This document shows, piece after piece, positions 1 to 6,632 of a stretch of DNA of 12,720 nt (positions are counted from its first letter, which is position 1; each line of letters begins with the position of its first letter). The notes beneath the pieces are model-generated. The model worked only from the letters and a program-made list of their open reading frames with translations, had not been told where the DNA came from and did not search any database. The translations under genes and the position numbers were made by a program. The stretch is from assembly GCA_026785765.1 (NCBI GenBank), contig JAJAZK010000581.1, positions 1 to 12,720 of the forward strand, in the 5' to 3' direction. The DNA is from Rhodoferax sp. (lineage in GTDB: Bacteria > Pseudomonadota > Gammaproteobacteria > Burkholderiales > Burkholderiaceae_C).

Positions 1-1683
1 AACGACTTCTGCGTTGCCGCGAGGCAGACGAGCCCGCTCTGGCAGTCCGTGTCACCGTTCTCGGCCTGGCAGCGTTCGCCCTCGGCCTGGTTCGAGCAGG
101 CGGCCAGCGTGACGATGCCGCCCACGAGCGACGCCATCATCGCGCGCTTCCAGGGCGATATGGCCGAAGGCGACGGGTCCCTCACCAACGACCCATACAC
201 GGGCGGCGGCACCCACCTGCCGGATATCTACGTCTTCAAGCCGATCTTCTACGAAGGCGTGCTGCTGGGTTTTTCCGCCGCCATCGGCCACCAGACCGAC
301 ATCGGCGGGCGAGTCGCTGGTGGCAACGCGTGCGACAACACCGAGATCTACCAGGAGGGGCTGCGGCTGCCGCCGGTACGGCTGTTCAGCCAGGGCGTCC
401 TCAACCCGGACCTGATGGCAATCCTGTGCCTGAACGTACGGCTGCCCGAGAAGGTGCGAGGCGACGTGATGGCCACCGTCGCGGCCTGCACGCGTGGGGA
501 AAGGGCAGTGCAAGGCCTGGCCAGGCGTTACGGCGTCGACATCTTGTGCGCGGAGATGGAACACCTGCTCGACTACACGGAGAAGATGACCCGCGCCGAG
601 TTGGCCGCGTTGCCGGATGGCGACTGGACCTTCGAGGACTTTCTGGACGACGACGGTTTCAGCGAGGACGCGATCCGCATCCGCTGCCGCATTACCAAAC
701 AGGGCGACCAGATGGGGGTGGATTTCGCCGGCAGCTCACCGCAGGTGAAGGGCTCGATCAACCTGCCGTTCTCGATGACGCAGTCGTGCACCTGGGCCTG
801 TGTGCGCTGCATCATGGACCCGAGCCTGCCGACTAACAGCGGCTTCATGCGCGTGCTGAAGGTCACTGCGGAACCAGGCACCATCGTCTTCCCCACCACG
901 CCGGCGCCGGTGGCGGCACGCGGTCTCACCGCCATGCGGGCCACCGAAGCGATCTGGGGCGCACTGGCGCTGATGCTGCCGGACAAAGTATTCGCCTGCG
1001 GTGCGCAGGGCGACTTCGGCGTCACCATCGCCGGTTACGACCAGCAGCGGGACCCGTTCGTGCTGCTCGAATTCCTGTTCGGCACCTGGGGCGGCCGCCC
1101 CAACAAGGACACCAACGACGGCCTGTCCTCGCTGGCAGTCAACTATTCCAATTCGCCGATCGAAGTCGTCGAAGGTGAGCAGCCGGTACGTATCGAGCGC
1201 TACGGCTTCCGCGCAGACTCGGGGGGCGCCGGCAAACACCGTGGGGGCGTGGGCATGGTGCGCACGTACCGGCTGACCGGCGTGCCCGACGCCGTGCTGC
1301 AGGTGCGCAGTGACCGCCAGAAGTTCCAGCCCTACGGCCTGCAGGGCGGGAACAACGGTGCATTTGCCGCCAATTATTTGACCAGCGCATCGGGCGAACG
1401 CGAGAAGCTGCCTGGAAAGTTCATGCGCACCTTCCAGCGCGGCGAGCTGTACGAGGCCATCCTGGCTGGCGGTGGCGGCTGGGGTGACCCGCTGGAGCGC
1501 GATCCCCAACTGGTTCTGGAAGATGTGGTCGACGGCAAGGTGACAGCCGATGCTGCCTTGTCCGACTATGGCGTGGTGCTGAACAGCGGCGCCTCTGCTG
1601 TGGAGCTGCAGGCCACCCGCAGGAACCGCGAGCACATTCGCAACAACCGCGCCGACGGCAAGCTCGGGAAAGCGCCTGCGTGA
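1..1683 (+). CDS. hyuB: hydantoinase B / 5-oxoprolinase-type subunit, 5'-truncated by window edge
   Basis: The frame is open from base 1, and 560 codons are visible. HyuB-family proteins (PF02538) pair with a HyuA subunit in ATP-dependent opening of hydantoin or 5-oxoproline rings in the cytoplasm; a hyuA gene would be expected upstream, outside the window. Visible family signatures are NDPYTGGGTHLPDI (from base 187), GHQTDIGGRVAGG, the N-SGFMRV block near 838, ARGLTAMRATEAIWGAL, the glycine-rich DSGGAGKHRGGVGM and the C-terminal AGGGGWGDP. A GTG at 49 could be taken as a start, but family proteins have sequence before this point and codons 1-16 (NDFCVA...) resemble the family's NDFSC block, so the gene most likely begins off-window. 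Codons about 5-50 match the family poorly while everything after about base 150 matches well; divergence or small sequence errors could explain this. The stop overlaps the next gene's start (TGATG). Family assignment is firm; the exact substrate is unknown. Confidence 0.9.
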   Translation, partial: NDFCVAARQTSPLWQSVSPFSAWQRSPSAWFEQAASVTMPPTSDAIIARFQGDMAEGDGSLTNDPYTGGGTHLPDIYVFKPIFYEGVLLGFSAAIGHQTDIGGRVAGGNACDNTEIYQEGLRLPPVRLFSQGVLNPDLMAILCLNVRLPEKVRGDVMATVAACTRGERAVQGLARRYGVDILCAEMEHLLDYTEKMTRAELAALPDGDWTFEDFLDDDGFSEDAIRIRCRITKQGDQMGVDFAGSSPQVKGSINLPFSMTQSCTWACVRCIMDPSLPTNSGFMRVLKVTAEPGTIVFPTTPAPVAARGLTAMRATEAIWGALALMLPDKVFACGAQGDFGVTIAGYDQQRDPFVLLEFLFGTWGGRPNKDTNDGLSSLAVNYSNSPIEVVEGEQPVRIERYGFRADSGGAGKHRGGVGMVRTYRLTGVPDAVLQVRSDRQKFQPYGLQGGNNGAFAANYLTSASGEREKLPGKFMRTFQRGELYEAILAGGGGWGDPLERDPQLVLEDVVDGKVTADAALSDYGVVLNSGASAVELQATRRNREHIRNNRADGKLGKAPA

Positions 1684-2756
1684 TGGCTGTGCGCGACTTC
1701 CCCGAAACTCCTGTCCTGGTTCTGGACCTGGAGATCTTTGAGCGCAATGTCGCGCACATGGCGCACACCATCATTGCCCTCGGAGGCAAGCGTTGGCGTC
1801 CCCATGTCAAGGCTATTCGCGCGCCAGCGTTGGCCTTGCGCCTGATTGCCGCCGGCGCCAGCGGCGTCACCTGCGCCACCGTCACCGAAGCCGAAACCAT
1901 GGTGGCTGTGGGCATTCCGGAGGTGCTGATAGCCAGCCCGGTGGTGGCGCCGGGCCAGCTGCAGCGGCTGGCCGCATTGAACCGCCAGGCGCGGGTGATC
2001 GTCTCGGTCGATGCAGCGGAACATCTCGCCCTGCTGGCTGCGGCGGCAACTGCCGTGGGCACGCGCATTCCTGTGGTCGTCGAGGTGGATGTAGGCCTGA
2101 AACGCTCCGGCGTGCCCCCCGGCGATGCCGCCGTCACGCTGGCCCGCGCGGTACGCGCCAATCCGGCGCTGACGTTCTGTGGCCTGATGGCCTGGGAAGG
2201 CCAGACTACCCGGATTGCCGATCCAACGGCCAAACAGGAGGCCATCCGCATCGCAGTCGGCCTGCTCACCGACTCCGCCCACCGGTGCCGGGACGCTGCC
2301 TTGCCGGTAGAGATCGTCAGCTGCGGCGGTACGGGCACCTACACCGTCACCAGCACCTTGCCCGGCGTCACCGAGTTGCAGGCCGGTGGTGGCGTTTTCG
2401 GCGACCTGCGCTACCGCACCGAATTCCATATGCCGCTCGAGCAGGCGCTGGTCTTGCGCGCAACCGTGCTGAGCCGCCCGGCACCCCGGCGCGTGGTGTG
2501 CAACGCGGGCTGGCGCTACCTCGGCGTGTACCCCACTTTGTCCCGGGCCACGAACTTGCCCGGCGTGGTGCACACGGCGCCCGCTGCCGAACATCTGACG
2601 TTGGACTGCGACCGGGATGTCGTGGGTTTGGCGGTCGGTGACCGCATCGATCTGGCCGTGGGATATGCCGATTCGACGGTTTTTCTGCACCGGGAAATAT
2701 TAGCGGTGCGCCACGGCGTGGTCGAGCAAGTGTTGCAGGTACCGGCGAGCGTGTAA
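1683..2756 (+). CDS. PLP-dependent D-threonine aldolase / D-serine dehydratase-like protein
   Basis: This 357-residue protein has the alanine-racemase-type N-terminal barrel of the DSD1/D-threonine aldolase family, whose members use PLP and usually a divalent metal to cleave or dehydrate beta-hydroxy D-amino acids in the cytoplasm. The PLP lysine is probably K43 in RPHVK; GGTGTY (215-220) fits the phosphate-binding loop, and ELQAGGGVFGD (231-241) fits the next conserved strand. The C-terminal domain keeps an EH pair (303-304), but where the family usually has a metal-ligand His within a P-x-H-x-C/D type motif this protein reads GYAD (327-330), so the His position appears to be Tyr. ATG at 1683 is chosen over the in-frame GTG at 1680 because it forms a TGATG overlap with the hyuB stop, suggesting translational coupling. 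The fold family is clear; aldolase, dehydratase or racemase activity cannot be decided. Confidence 0.8.
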   Translation: MAVRDFPETPVLVLDLEIFERNVAHMAHTIIALGGKRWRPHVKAIRAPALALRLIAAGASGVTCATVTEAETMVAVGIPEVLIASPVVAPGQLQRLAALNRQARVIVSVDAAEHLALLAAAATAVGTRIPVVVEVDVGLKRSGVPPGDAAVTLARAVRANPALTFCGLMAWEGQTTRIADPTAKQEAIRIAVGLLTDSAHRCRDAALPVEIVSCGGTGTYTVTSTLPGVTELQAGGGVFGDLRYRTEFHMPLEQALVLRATVLSRPAPRRVVCNAGWRYLGVYPTLSRATNLPGVVHTAPAAEHLTLDCDRDVVGLAVGDRIDLAVGYADSTVFLHREILAVRHGVVEQVLQVPASV

Positions 2757-2866
2757 ACAAGGAGAACGGGGCGACAGGGGGCATCGGGAGCGGTAGGCAA
2801 GAAGGCGGGTAGGGGCGATTTTTTAGTCTTTCATTCATTCATTCATTGATCAACTGGAGATTAGTC
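2757..2866 (+). promoter_or_regulatory. G/purine-rich leader with CATT tetranucleotide repeat before the ABC operon
   Basis: These 110 bases separate the aldolase-like gene from the binding-protein gene. The first 60 are strongly purine-rich on the coding strand, with G runs at 2768-2771, 2777-2781, 2786-2788, 2807-2809 and 2812-2815. A six-T run follows at 2819-2824, then the repeat at 2832-2847 and the Shine-Dalgarno GGAGA at 2856-2860. No convincing -35/-10 pair or self-complementary terminator stem was found. The leader is long enough to hold a promoter, but the importer could also be read from the upstream genes. Confidence 0.4.
2832..2847 (+). repeat. (CATT)4 tetranucleotide microsatellite
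   Basis: Four perfect tandem copies of CATT lie 20 bases before the ATG of the binding-protein gene and just before its Shine-Dalgarno sequence. The tract sits in untranslated sequence if the ATG at 2867 is used. A TTG at 2846 is in frame with the gene but has no ribosome-binding site of its own. Confidence 0.9.
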
Positions 2867-3730
2867 ATGTCAGACAACATTGGTAACAACAAGCGGAATT
2901 TTCTGAAAGGCGCGGCCGTGCTGGGTGGCGTGGCATCGGCGCTCGGCGCGGCGGTCTCGTCACGCTCGGCGTTCGCGCAAACGCTGGAAAGCGGCATCAA
3001 CAAGGACTCCACGCTGGGCAAGATCCTGTCCTCTGGCACCTTGCGCGTGGGCTACGCGCAGACCGGCCCGTTCTTTTACAAGAATGCCAAGACCGGCGAC
3101 CTGGGCGGCATCTACTTCGATCTGGCAACGCAGCTGGCGAAAGACATGAGCGTGAAGCTCGAGTTCAAGGAGGTCACTTTCCAGAACGCGACCATAGCGC
3201 TGCGCCGTAACGACTACGACGTGTTCGGCTCCGCGCTGACCTACACCATCCCGCGCGCGATGGCGGTGGACTACATCGGCCCCCTGTACGAAGTGGGCAG
3301 TCTGCTGATGGTGCACAAGGACAACGCCGGCAAGTTCAAGACTCTGGCCGACTTCAACAAGCCCAGCGTCACCTTCTCGGTGGTTTCCGGCGGTAGCGAG
3401 GAGCCACGCATCCCCATCCTGTTCCCGAACGCCAAGCTCATTACCACCACCGGCCAGGCCGTCCTGGGCGCAGAGCCGGTGCGCGCCAAGAAGGCCGACG
3501 TCTGGATGAGCAGTCAGGTAGCCGTCCAGCTGATGGCCAAGCGCACCAACTGGGCTGCGGCATTCGACCCACAGAACGCCATCGACAGGCGCCCCAGCAG
3601 CTGGGCGGTGCGTTATGGTGATCTGGAATGGAAGAACTTCCTGGATTTCTGGGCTCATTTCGTGCGGGTGAACGGACAGACTGACAGCCTGATGAAACAC
3701 CACGTCGACGTTCTGAGCACCACTACTTGA
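2867..3730 (+). CDS. amino-acid ABC transporter periplasmic substrate-binding protein
   Basis: This 287-residue protein is a family 3 extracellular solute-binding protein (SBP_bac_3), which captures a polar amino acid or analogue in the periplasm and delivers it to the permeases encoded downstream. The start is ATG 2867, with GGAGA at 2856-2860 six bases upstream. The N-terminus has a signal peptide: KRNFLKG (9-15), a hydrophobic stretch to about residue 30, and AFA-Q with likely cleavage after residue 37. NKRNFLK resembles a Tat motif with Lys in place of the first Arg. The mature part begins near GTLRVGYAQTGPFFY, followed by GGIYFDLATQLAKDM and the ALTYTIPRAMAVDY block that corresponds to the family's 'T..R...vdf' segment. 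The end matches the usual family position. Adjacent ATPase and permease genes support the role; ligand identity is not deducible. Confidence 0.9.
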   Translation: MSDNIGNNKRNFLKGAAVLGGVASALGAAVSSRSAFAQTLESGINKDSTLGKILSSGTLRVGYAQTGPFFYKNAKTGDLGGIYFDLATQLAKDMSVKLEFKEVTFQNATIALRRNDYDVFGSALTYTIPRAMAVDYIGPLYEVGSLLMVHKDNAGKFKTLADFNKPSVTFSVVSGGSEEPRIPILFPNAKLITTTGQAVLGAEPVRAKKADVWMSSQVAVQLMAKRTNWAAAFDPQNAIDRRPSSWAVRYGDLEWKNFLDFWAHFVRVNGQTDSLMKHHVDVLSTTT

Positions 3731-3740
3731 AAAGGAATTG

Positions 3741-3749
3741 ATGTCCTGA
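3741..3749 (+). other. possible two-codon minicistron overlapping the ATPase start
   Basis: ATG-TCC-TGA lies directly before the ATPase gene, and its stop overlaps the ATPase ATG at 3749 (TGATG). The AAGGA Shine-Dalgarno-like element at 3732-3736 is four bases from this ATG and twelve from the ATPase ATG, so it is better spaced for the minicistron. It may be chance. Confidence 0.25.
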
Positions 3750-4528
3750 TGGCAGAAATACCCACGATCCGGGTCACCGATCTGCACAAGGCCTTCGGCA
3801 CGCTTGAGGTGCTGAGGGGCATCTCCTTCGATGTGCAGCGCGGCAGCGTTGTCAGCATGGTCGGCGCGAGCGGCTCCGGCAAGAGCACACTGCTGCGTTG
3901 CGTGAACCATTTGGAGACTGCGACAGCAGGCGACGTGCTCATCGACGGCGTCTCGCTGTGTTTCCAGGAGGGCAAGTCTGCACCGCGCAAACCCAGATCG
4001 TTGGCGCAGATCAACCACATGCGCCGCGACCTGGGCATGGTGTTCCAGCAGTTCAACCTGTGGCCGCACACGACGGTGCTGGAGAACGTGGTCGAGGCGC
4101 CGCGCCATGTGCGCGGCATGGCGCGCGCACACGCGCGCGACATTGCGCGCAGCTGTCTGGAGCGGGTGCACCTGTCCGACAAGGCCGACGTGTACTCGGC
4201 CCGCTTGTCGGGAGGCCAGCAGCAGCGTGTAGCCATCGCCCGTGCCCTGGCCATGCAGCCCAAAGTGATGCTGTTCGACGAAGCAACCTCGTCGCTGGAC
4301 CCCGAACTTACCGACGAGGTGCTGGCCGTGATGCGCGACCTGGCGCGCGACGGCACGACCATGATCGTGGTCACGCACGAGATGGCTTTTGCGCGTGAGG
4401 TATCGGACCACGTCATGTTCCTGCACAACGGCCTGATCGAGGAGCAGGGCCCGCCCTCGGACGTGTTCGAGCGTCCGCAAACAGAGCGCCTGCGGCAGTT
4501 CCTCAACAAAGCGCAGCGGTCGCGCTGA
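3749..4528 (+). CDS. polar amino-acid ABC transporter ATP-binding protein (GlnQ/HisP type)
   Basis: This 259-residue cytoplasmic ATPase powers the importer formed with the two following permeases. All nucleotide-binding motifs are present: Walker A GASGSGKST (39-47), a Q-loop at VFQQFNLWPH (98-107), the ABC signature LSGGQQQR (153-160), Walker B and D-loop VMLFDEATSSLD (173-184) and the H-switch in VVTHE (207-211). The order FNLWPHTTVLENV is typical of the amino-acid import ATPases. FDEATSSLD differs slightly from the commoner FDEPTSALD. The length is usual for the family. The gene starts 18 bases after the binding-protein stop and ends 13 bases before the first permease, consistent with one operon. 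Confidence 0.95.
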   Translation: MAEIPTIRVTDLHKAFGTLEVLRGISFDVQRGSVVSMVGASGSGKSTLLRCVNHLETATAGDVLIDGVSLCFQEGKSAPRKPRSLAQINHMRRDLGMVFQQFNLWPHTTVLENVVEAPRHVRGMARAHARDIARSCLERVHLSDKADVYSARLSGGQQQRVAIARALAMQPKVMLFDEATSSLDPELTDEVLAVMRDLARDGTTMIVVTHEMAFAREVSDHVMFLHNGLIEEQGPPSDVFERPQTERLRQFLNKAQRSR

Positions 4529-4541
4529 CGCTGGATCGACC

Positions 4542-5243
4542 ATGTCAGAGTCGCTGCGCGAAACCCTGGACCTGGCCCTGTTATGGGAATACCGGGTGGT
4601 GCTACTCAAGGGCTTGTATATGACGCTCGGGGTGTTCGCCTGCGCGGCAGTGCTGGCTGTGGCCGCTGGACTGGTGGCGGCGTTGTGGCGCGTGAGTCGG
4701 TTCCGGGTTGTGCGCTGGGTAGGCACGGTACACGTGGAAATTGCCCGCAACTCGCCCGACTACATCATGGTGGTCTGGGTCCATTTTGTACTGCCGCTGC
4801 TGCTGGGTGCCATCATCCGCACGCGCCTGGAGTTTGATCCCTTCGTATCGGCGGTGATCGCGCTGTCGTTTGTTTACAGCGGCTACTTTGCCGAGACCTT
4901 CCGGGCCGGTATAGAGGCTGTGCCGCGTGGCCAGATCGAGGCCGGTCGGGGCTTGGGAATGTCCGAGCGCAAGATCATGTGGCGCGTAATCCTGCCGCAG
5001 GTGGTGCGGCGCATGTTGCCAGAATCCGTGAACCAGTTCATCTCGCTTTTCAAGGCCACCAGCATTGTGTCGCTGATCGCCGTGCCCGACCTGATGTACC
5101 AAGTGGGCATGATCTCGGCGCAGGTGATGCGGCCAATGCCGTTGTACACCGGCGCAGCGCTGGTCTACTTCGCGGTCGTGCTGCTGTGCTCCAACCTGCT
5201 GGGTCTGCTGTCCAACCGGTGGCGCAACAAGGTGTTTGCATGA
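4542..5243 (+). CDS. amino-acid ABC transporter permease 1 (HisM/GlnP type)
   Basis: This 233-residue inner-membrane protein belongs to the His/Glu/Gln/Arg/opine permease family. A first membrane helix spans roughly residues 19-48, further helices lie at about 75-93, 103-116 and 203-225, and the cytoplasmic coupling loop carries the EAA motif, EAGRGLGMSERKIMWRVILPQ-like at 133-153, which docks onto the ATPase. The sequence NQFISLFKATSIVSLIAVPDL is typical of the family. The usual FRGTP segment before the second helix is altered to ARNSPDYI here. No strong Shine-Dalgarno sequence is visible before ATG 4542, so translation may depend on coupling from the ATPase gene. It most likely forms a heterodimeric pore with the next gene's product. 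Confidence 0.93.
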   Translation: MSESLRETLDLALLWEYRVVLLKGLYMTLGVFACAAVLAVAAGLVAALWRVSRFRVVRWVGTVHVEIARNSPDYIMVVWVHFVLPLLLGAIIRTRLEFDPFVSAVIALSFVYSGYFAETFRAGIEAVPRGQIEAGRGLGMSERKIMWRVILPQVVRRMLPESVNQFISLFKATSIVSLIAVPDLMYQVGMISAQVMRPMPLYTGAALVYFAVVLLCSNLLGLLSNRWRNKVFA

Positions 5244-5279
5244 CCAGGCGCCCTTGCGCCGCTGACGGAGCACGCTGCG

Positions 5280-5951
5280 ATGGGTAACTGGGAACGGCTG
5301 GTCTGGAACCAGCGCGAAGCTTTTCTGGCCGGTTTCCAGGTCACCCTGCAAGTCTGCGCCGTGGCTTTTGCAGGCGCCATCCTGGGTGGCCTGCTGCTGT
5401 GCCTTACGCGCGTCTATGTGCGGCCACTGCGGCCAGTGGCGGTGGTGCTGATCGAGTTCTTCCGCGCCACGCCGATCCTGGTGCAGTTGCTGTGGGTCAA
5501 CTATGTCTGGCCCGAGTTGTTCGGCTGGCCCAACACCTTCTTTGGCGCGGCCTGCGTGGCGCTGGCCGTGCAATCCAGCGGGTATCTGGCGGAGACCTTC
5601 CGCGGCGCCATCGAGGCCGTGCCCAAAGGCCATCTCGAAGCCGCAAGCTCTCTGGGCATGCCACCGTGGCGCGTGTTCCTGCGCATCATTATTCCCCAGG
5701 TGTTGCTGGATGCGGCACCTTCCATCGGCAACCAGTTCACGGTGATCGTCAAGTCCTCCGCATTGGTGTCGGTGATCGCGGTGCCGGATCTGATGTTCCA
5801 GTCGCAGAAGCTGGTCAACAAATGGTACGAGCCGATCGAGATTCTGACCGCTACGGCGGCGGTGTATATCGTGTTCATCTTTCTGGTGTCGGTGACACTG
5901 GCCTGGCTGGCCAGGGCGACGCGGCGACGTTACGGCCTGGGCGCGCGCTAA
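5280..5951 (+). CDS. amino-acid ABC transporter permease 2 (HisQ/GlnP type)
   Basis: This 223-residue inner-membrane protein is the second permease of the importer. It keeps the family segment FFRATPILVQLLW (60-72), an EAA loop starting EAASSLGMPPWRVFLRI (120-136) and ending in IIPQ (137-140), and the following NQFTVIVKSSALVSVIAVPDL. Hydrophobic helices lie at about 17-43, 55-78, 88-100 and 188-210. ATG 5280 is supported by GGAG at 5267-5270. The 36-base gap to permease 1 keeps it in the same operon. The C-terminus is short and basic (RATRRRYGLGAR), as expected for a cytoplasmic end. It closes the + strand operon; a small hairpin begins five bases after its stop. Confidence 0.93.
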   Translation: MGNWERLVWNQREAFLAGFQVTLQVCAVAFAGAILGGLLLCLTRVYVRPLRPVAVVLIEFFRATPILVQLLWVNYVWPELFGWPNTFFGAACVALAVQSSGYLAETFRGAIEAVPKGHLEAASSLGMPPWRVFLRIIIPQVLLDAAPSIGNQFTVIVKSSALVSVIAVPDLMFQSQKLVNKWYEPIEILTATAAVYIVFIFLVSVTLAWLARATRRRYGLGAR

Positions 5952-5955
5952 GTAC

Positions 5956-5971
5956 GCTGCTGAGTAGCAGC
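5956..5971 (+). terminator. hairpin just after the importer operon, weak terminator candidate
   Basis: GCTGCT and AGCAGC form a six-base-pair stem with the loop GAGT, beginning five bases after the permease stop. No T run follows, so it is not a standard intrinsic terminator; it could protect the 3' end of the transcript. Confidence 0.3.
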
Positions 5972-6108
5972 TGGCTCGCCGCATGGCCAGCTCGACCGCC
6001 AAGGTTGCCGCAACACATTGCGCGCGGCGCTGTGGAAAATCTGGTGGAACTTGAACTCGCACAAGAGCACCGTATGCTGAAGGAAATGGCCCAGGAGCGA
6101 AGATCTCG

Positions 6109-6240
6109 GTAGAGCGGCAGTCGCTCCCGATAGACATGCTTTGCAAAACCTGGCGCAAGCAAAGAATCCTCAACCACATCCACCCGGAAGGGGAGTTCGC
6201 CTTGATCGAACGCATCTCGCAAGGGGCCGCTTTCCCCAAG
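6109..6240 (-). pseudogene. C-terminal fragment of a minimal nucleotidyltransferase (MNT)
   Basis: The minus strand reads about 44 codons matching the C-terminal half of MNT-family proteins: LRDAFDQGELPFRVDVVEDS, then a segment with FAKHVYRERLPLY. The LR-AF----LPFRVD pattern is shared with the intact MNT encoded at 9150-9464 (LRNAFSESDLPFRVD) and carries the third acidic active-site residue. An in-frame TGA at 6241-6243 blocks the frame upstream, and the N-terminal GSxx...DxD half is absent, so this cannot be a working enzyme. No HEPN partner was found next to it. It is probably the residue of a nucleotidyltransferase toxin-antitoxin module; its start and end by homology are approximate. Confidence 0.6.
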
Positions 6241-6385
6241 TCATATGCGGGATGCCAGCCACCGGGATGTCCCTGAAGCCACGAGGATCCGGTCAAAGCC
6301 AGCGTGGCCGAAACGGTGCGGCGGTATTGCGCCATTCCGGGATCTCCAGGCCCGACGCCAGTGTTCGCACCCCTCCCCGCAAGTG

Positions 6386-6598
6386 TCACAGACGCAAGCC
6401 CGTTCCCCGATGGAAAACCTGTACGTCTTTAGGGACCGCCGAGATCAGGATCGTCTGGCCGGGCTTGACCCCGGTCCGGCCGCGCACCATGATCAGGAAC
6501 GATTGCCCCACGCACTTGCCCCTGATCTGCGTTTCCGAACCGGCCGGTTTCGATATCGTACAACTCCCGCGCAGGCTGAACTGGTGGCCAAACGGCTG
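6386..6598 (-). pseudogene. C-terminal TOBE-domain fragment of a MalK/UgpC-type ABC ATPase
   Basis: A 70-codon minus-strand frame, bounded upstream by TGA (6599-6601) and ending with TGA (6386-6388), reads like the last part of a sugar- or polyamine-type ABC import ATPase. PAGSETQIRGK fits the family's 'p-GsEt' TOBE strand, followed by FLIMVRGRTGVKPGQTILIS and then VFHRGTGLRL at the stop, corresponding to the usual 'lhlFd-.tG.rl' ending. No Walker or signature motif exists upstream, where the divergent kinase gene begins, so the nucleotide-binding domain has been lost. The assignment rests on recognising this short pattern by eye. No start codon with a ribosome-binding site was seen, so it is most likely untranslated. 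Confidence 0.55.
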
Positions 6599-6632
6599 TC
6601 ATACTGCAGACAACTCGCGTTTGTACTGGTTT

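Larger units (their letters stand above)
5952..6632. other. gene-free stretch holding decayed gene fragments
   Basis: No intact gene can be supported in these 681 bases. The reading frame of the downstream kinase stays open back to 6141, but the 164 codons before ATG 6633 are rich in Arg, Pro and Cys and show no domain, so I treat them as non-coding. Two minus-strand remnants are listed separately. The part between them (6241-6385) has no readable protein; it holds GGGATG twice, about 17 bases apart. A short + strand frame ending at the stop at 6109-6111 (ENLVELELAQEHRMLKEMAQ...) looks helical and charged but has no recognised relative. Confidence 0.6.

Noticed and set aside
2846..2866. TTG start adding seven residues to the binding protein.
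   Set aside because: The added residues precede the signal peptide pointlessly, and the Shine-Dalgarno sequence serves ATG 2867.
2960..4750. Long open frame on the minus strand (596 codons).
   Set aside because: It is antisense to the binding protein and ATPase, whose motifs are complete; its own translation has no recognisable domain.
6004..6111. Short + strand frame with charged helical residues.
   Set aside because: No start with a ribosome-binding site, no recognised family, and it partly overlaps the MNT remnant region.
6241..6385. Possible dispersed repeat or insertion-sequence end with two GGGATG copies.
   Set aside because: No terminal inverted repeats, transposase piece or second copy in the window could be found.
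4602..6389. Long open frame on the minus strand (595 codons).
   Set aside because: It lies opposite both permease genes, which have clear family motifs, and its translation is rich in His, Gln and Arg without any domain. It is a GC-content shadow.
6141..6632. N-terminal extension of the kinase protein by 164 residues.
   Set aside because: The frame is open, but its residues look non-coding and it overlaps the two minus-strand remnants; ATG 6633 directly precedes the kinase domain.
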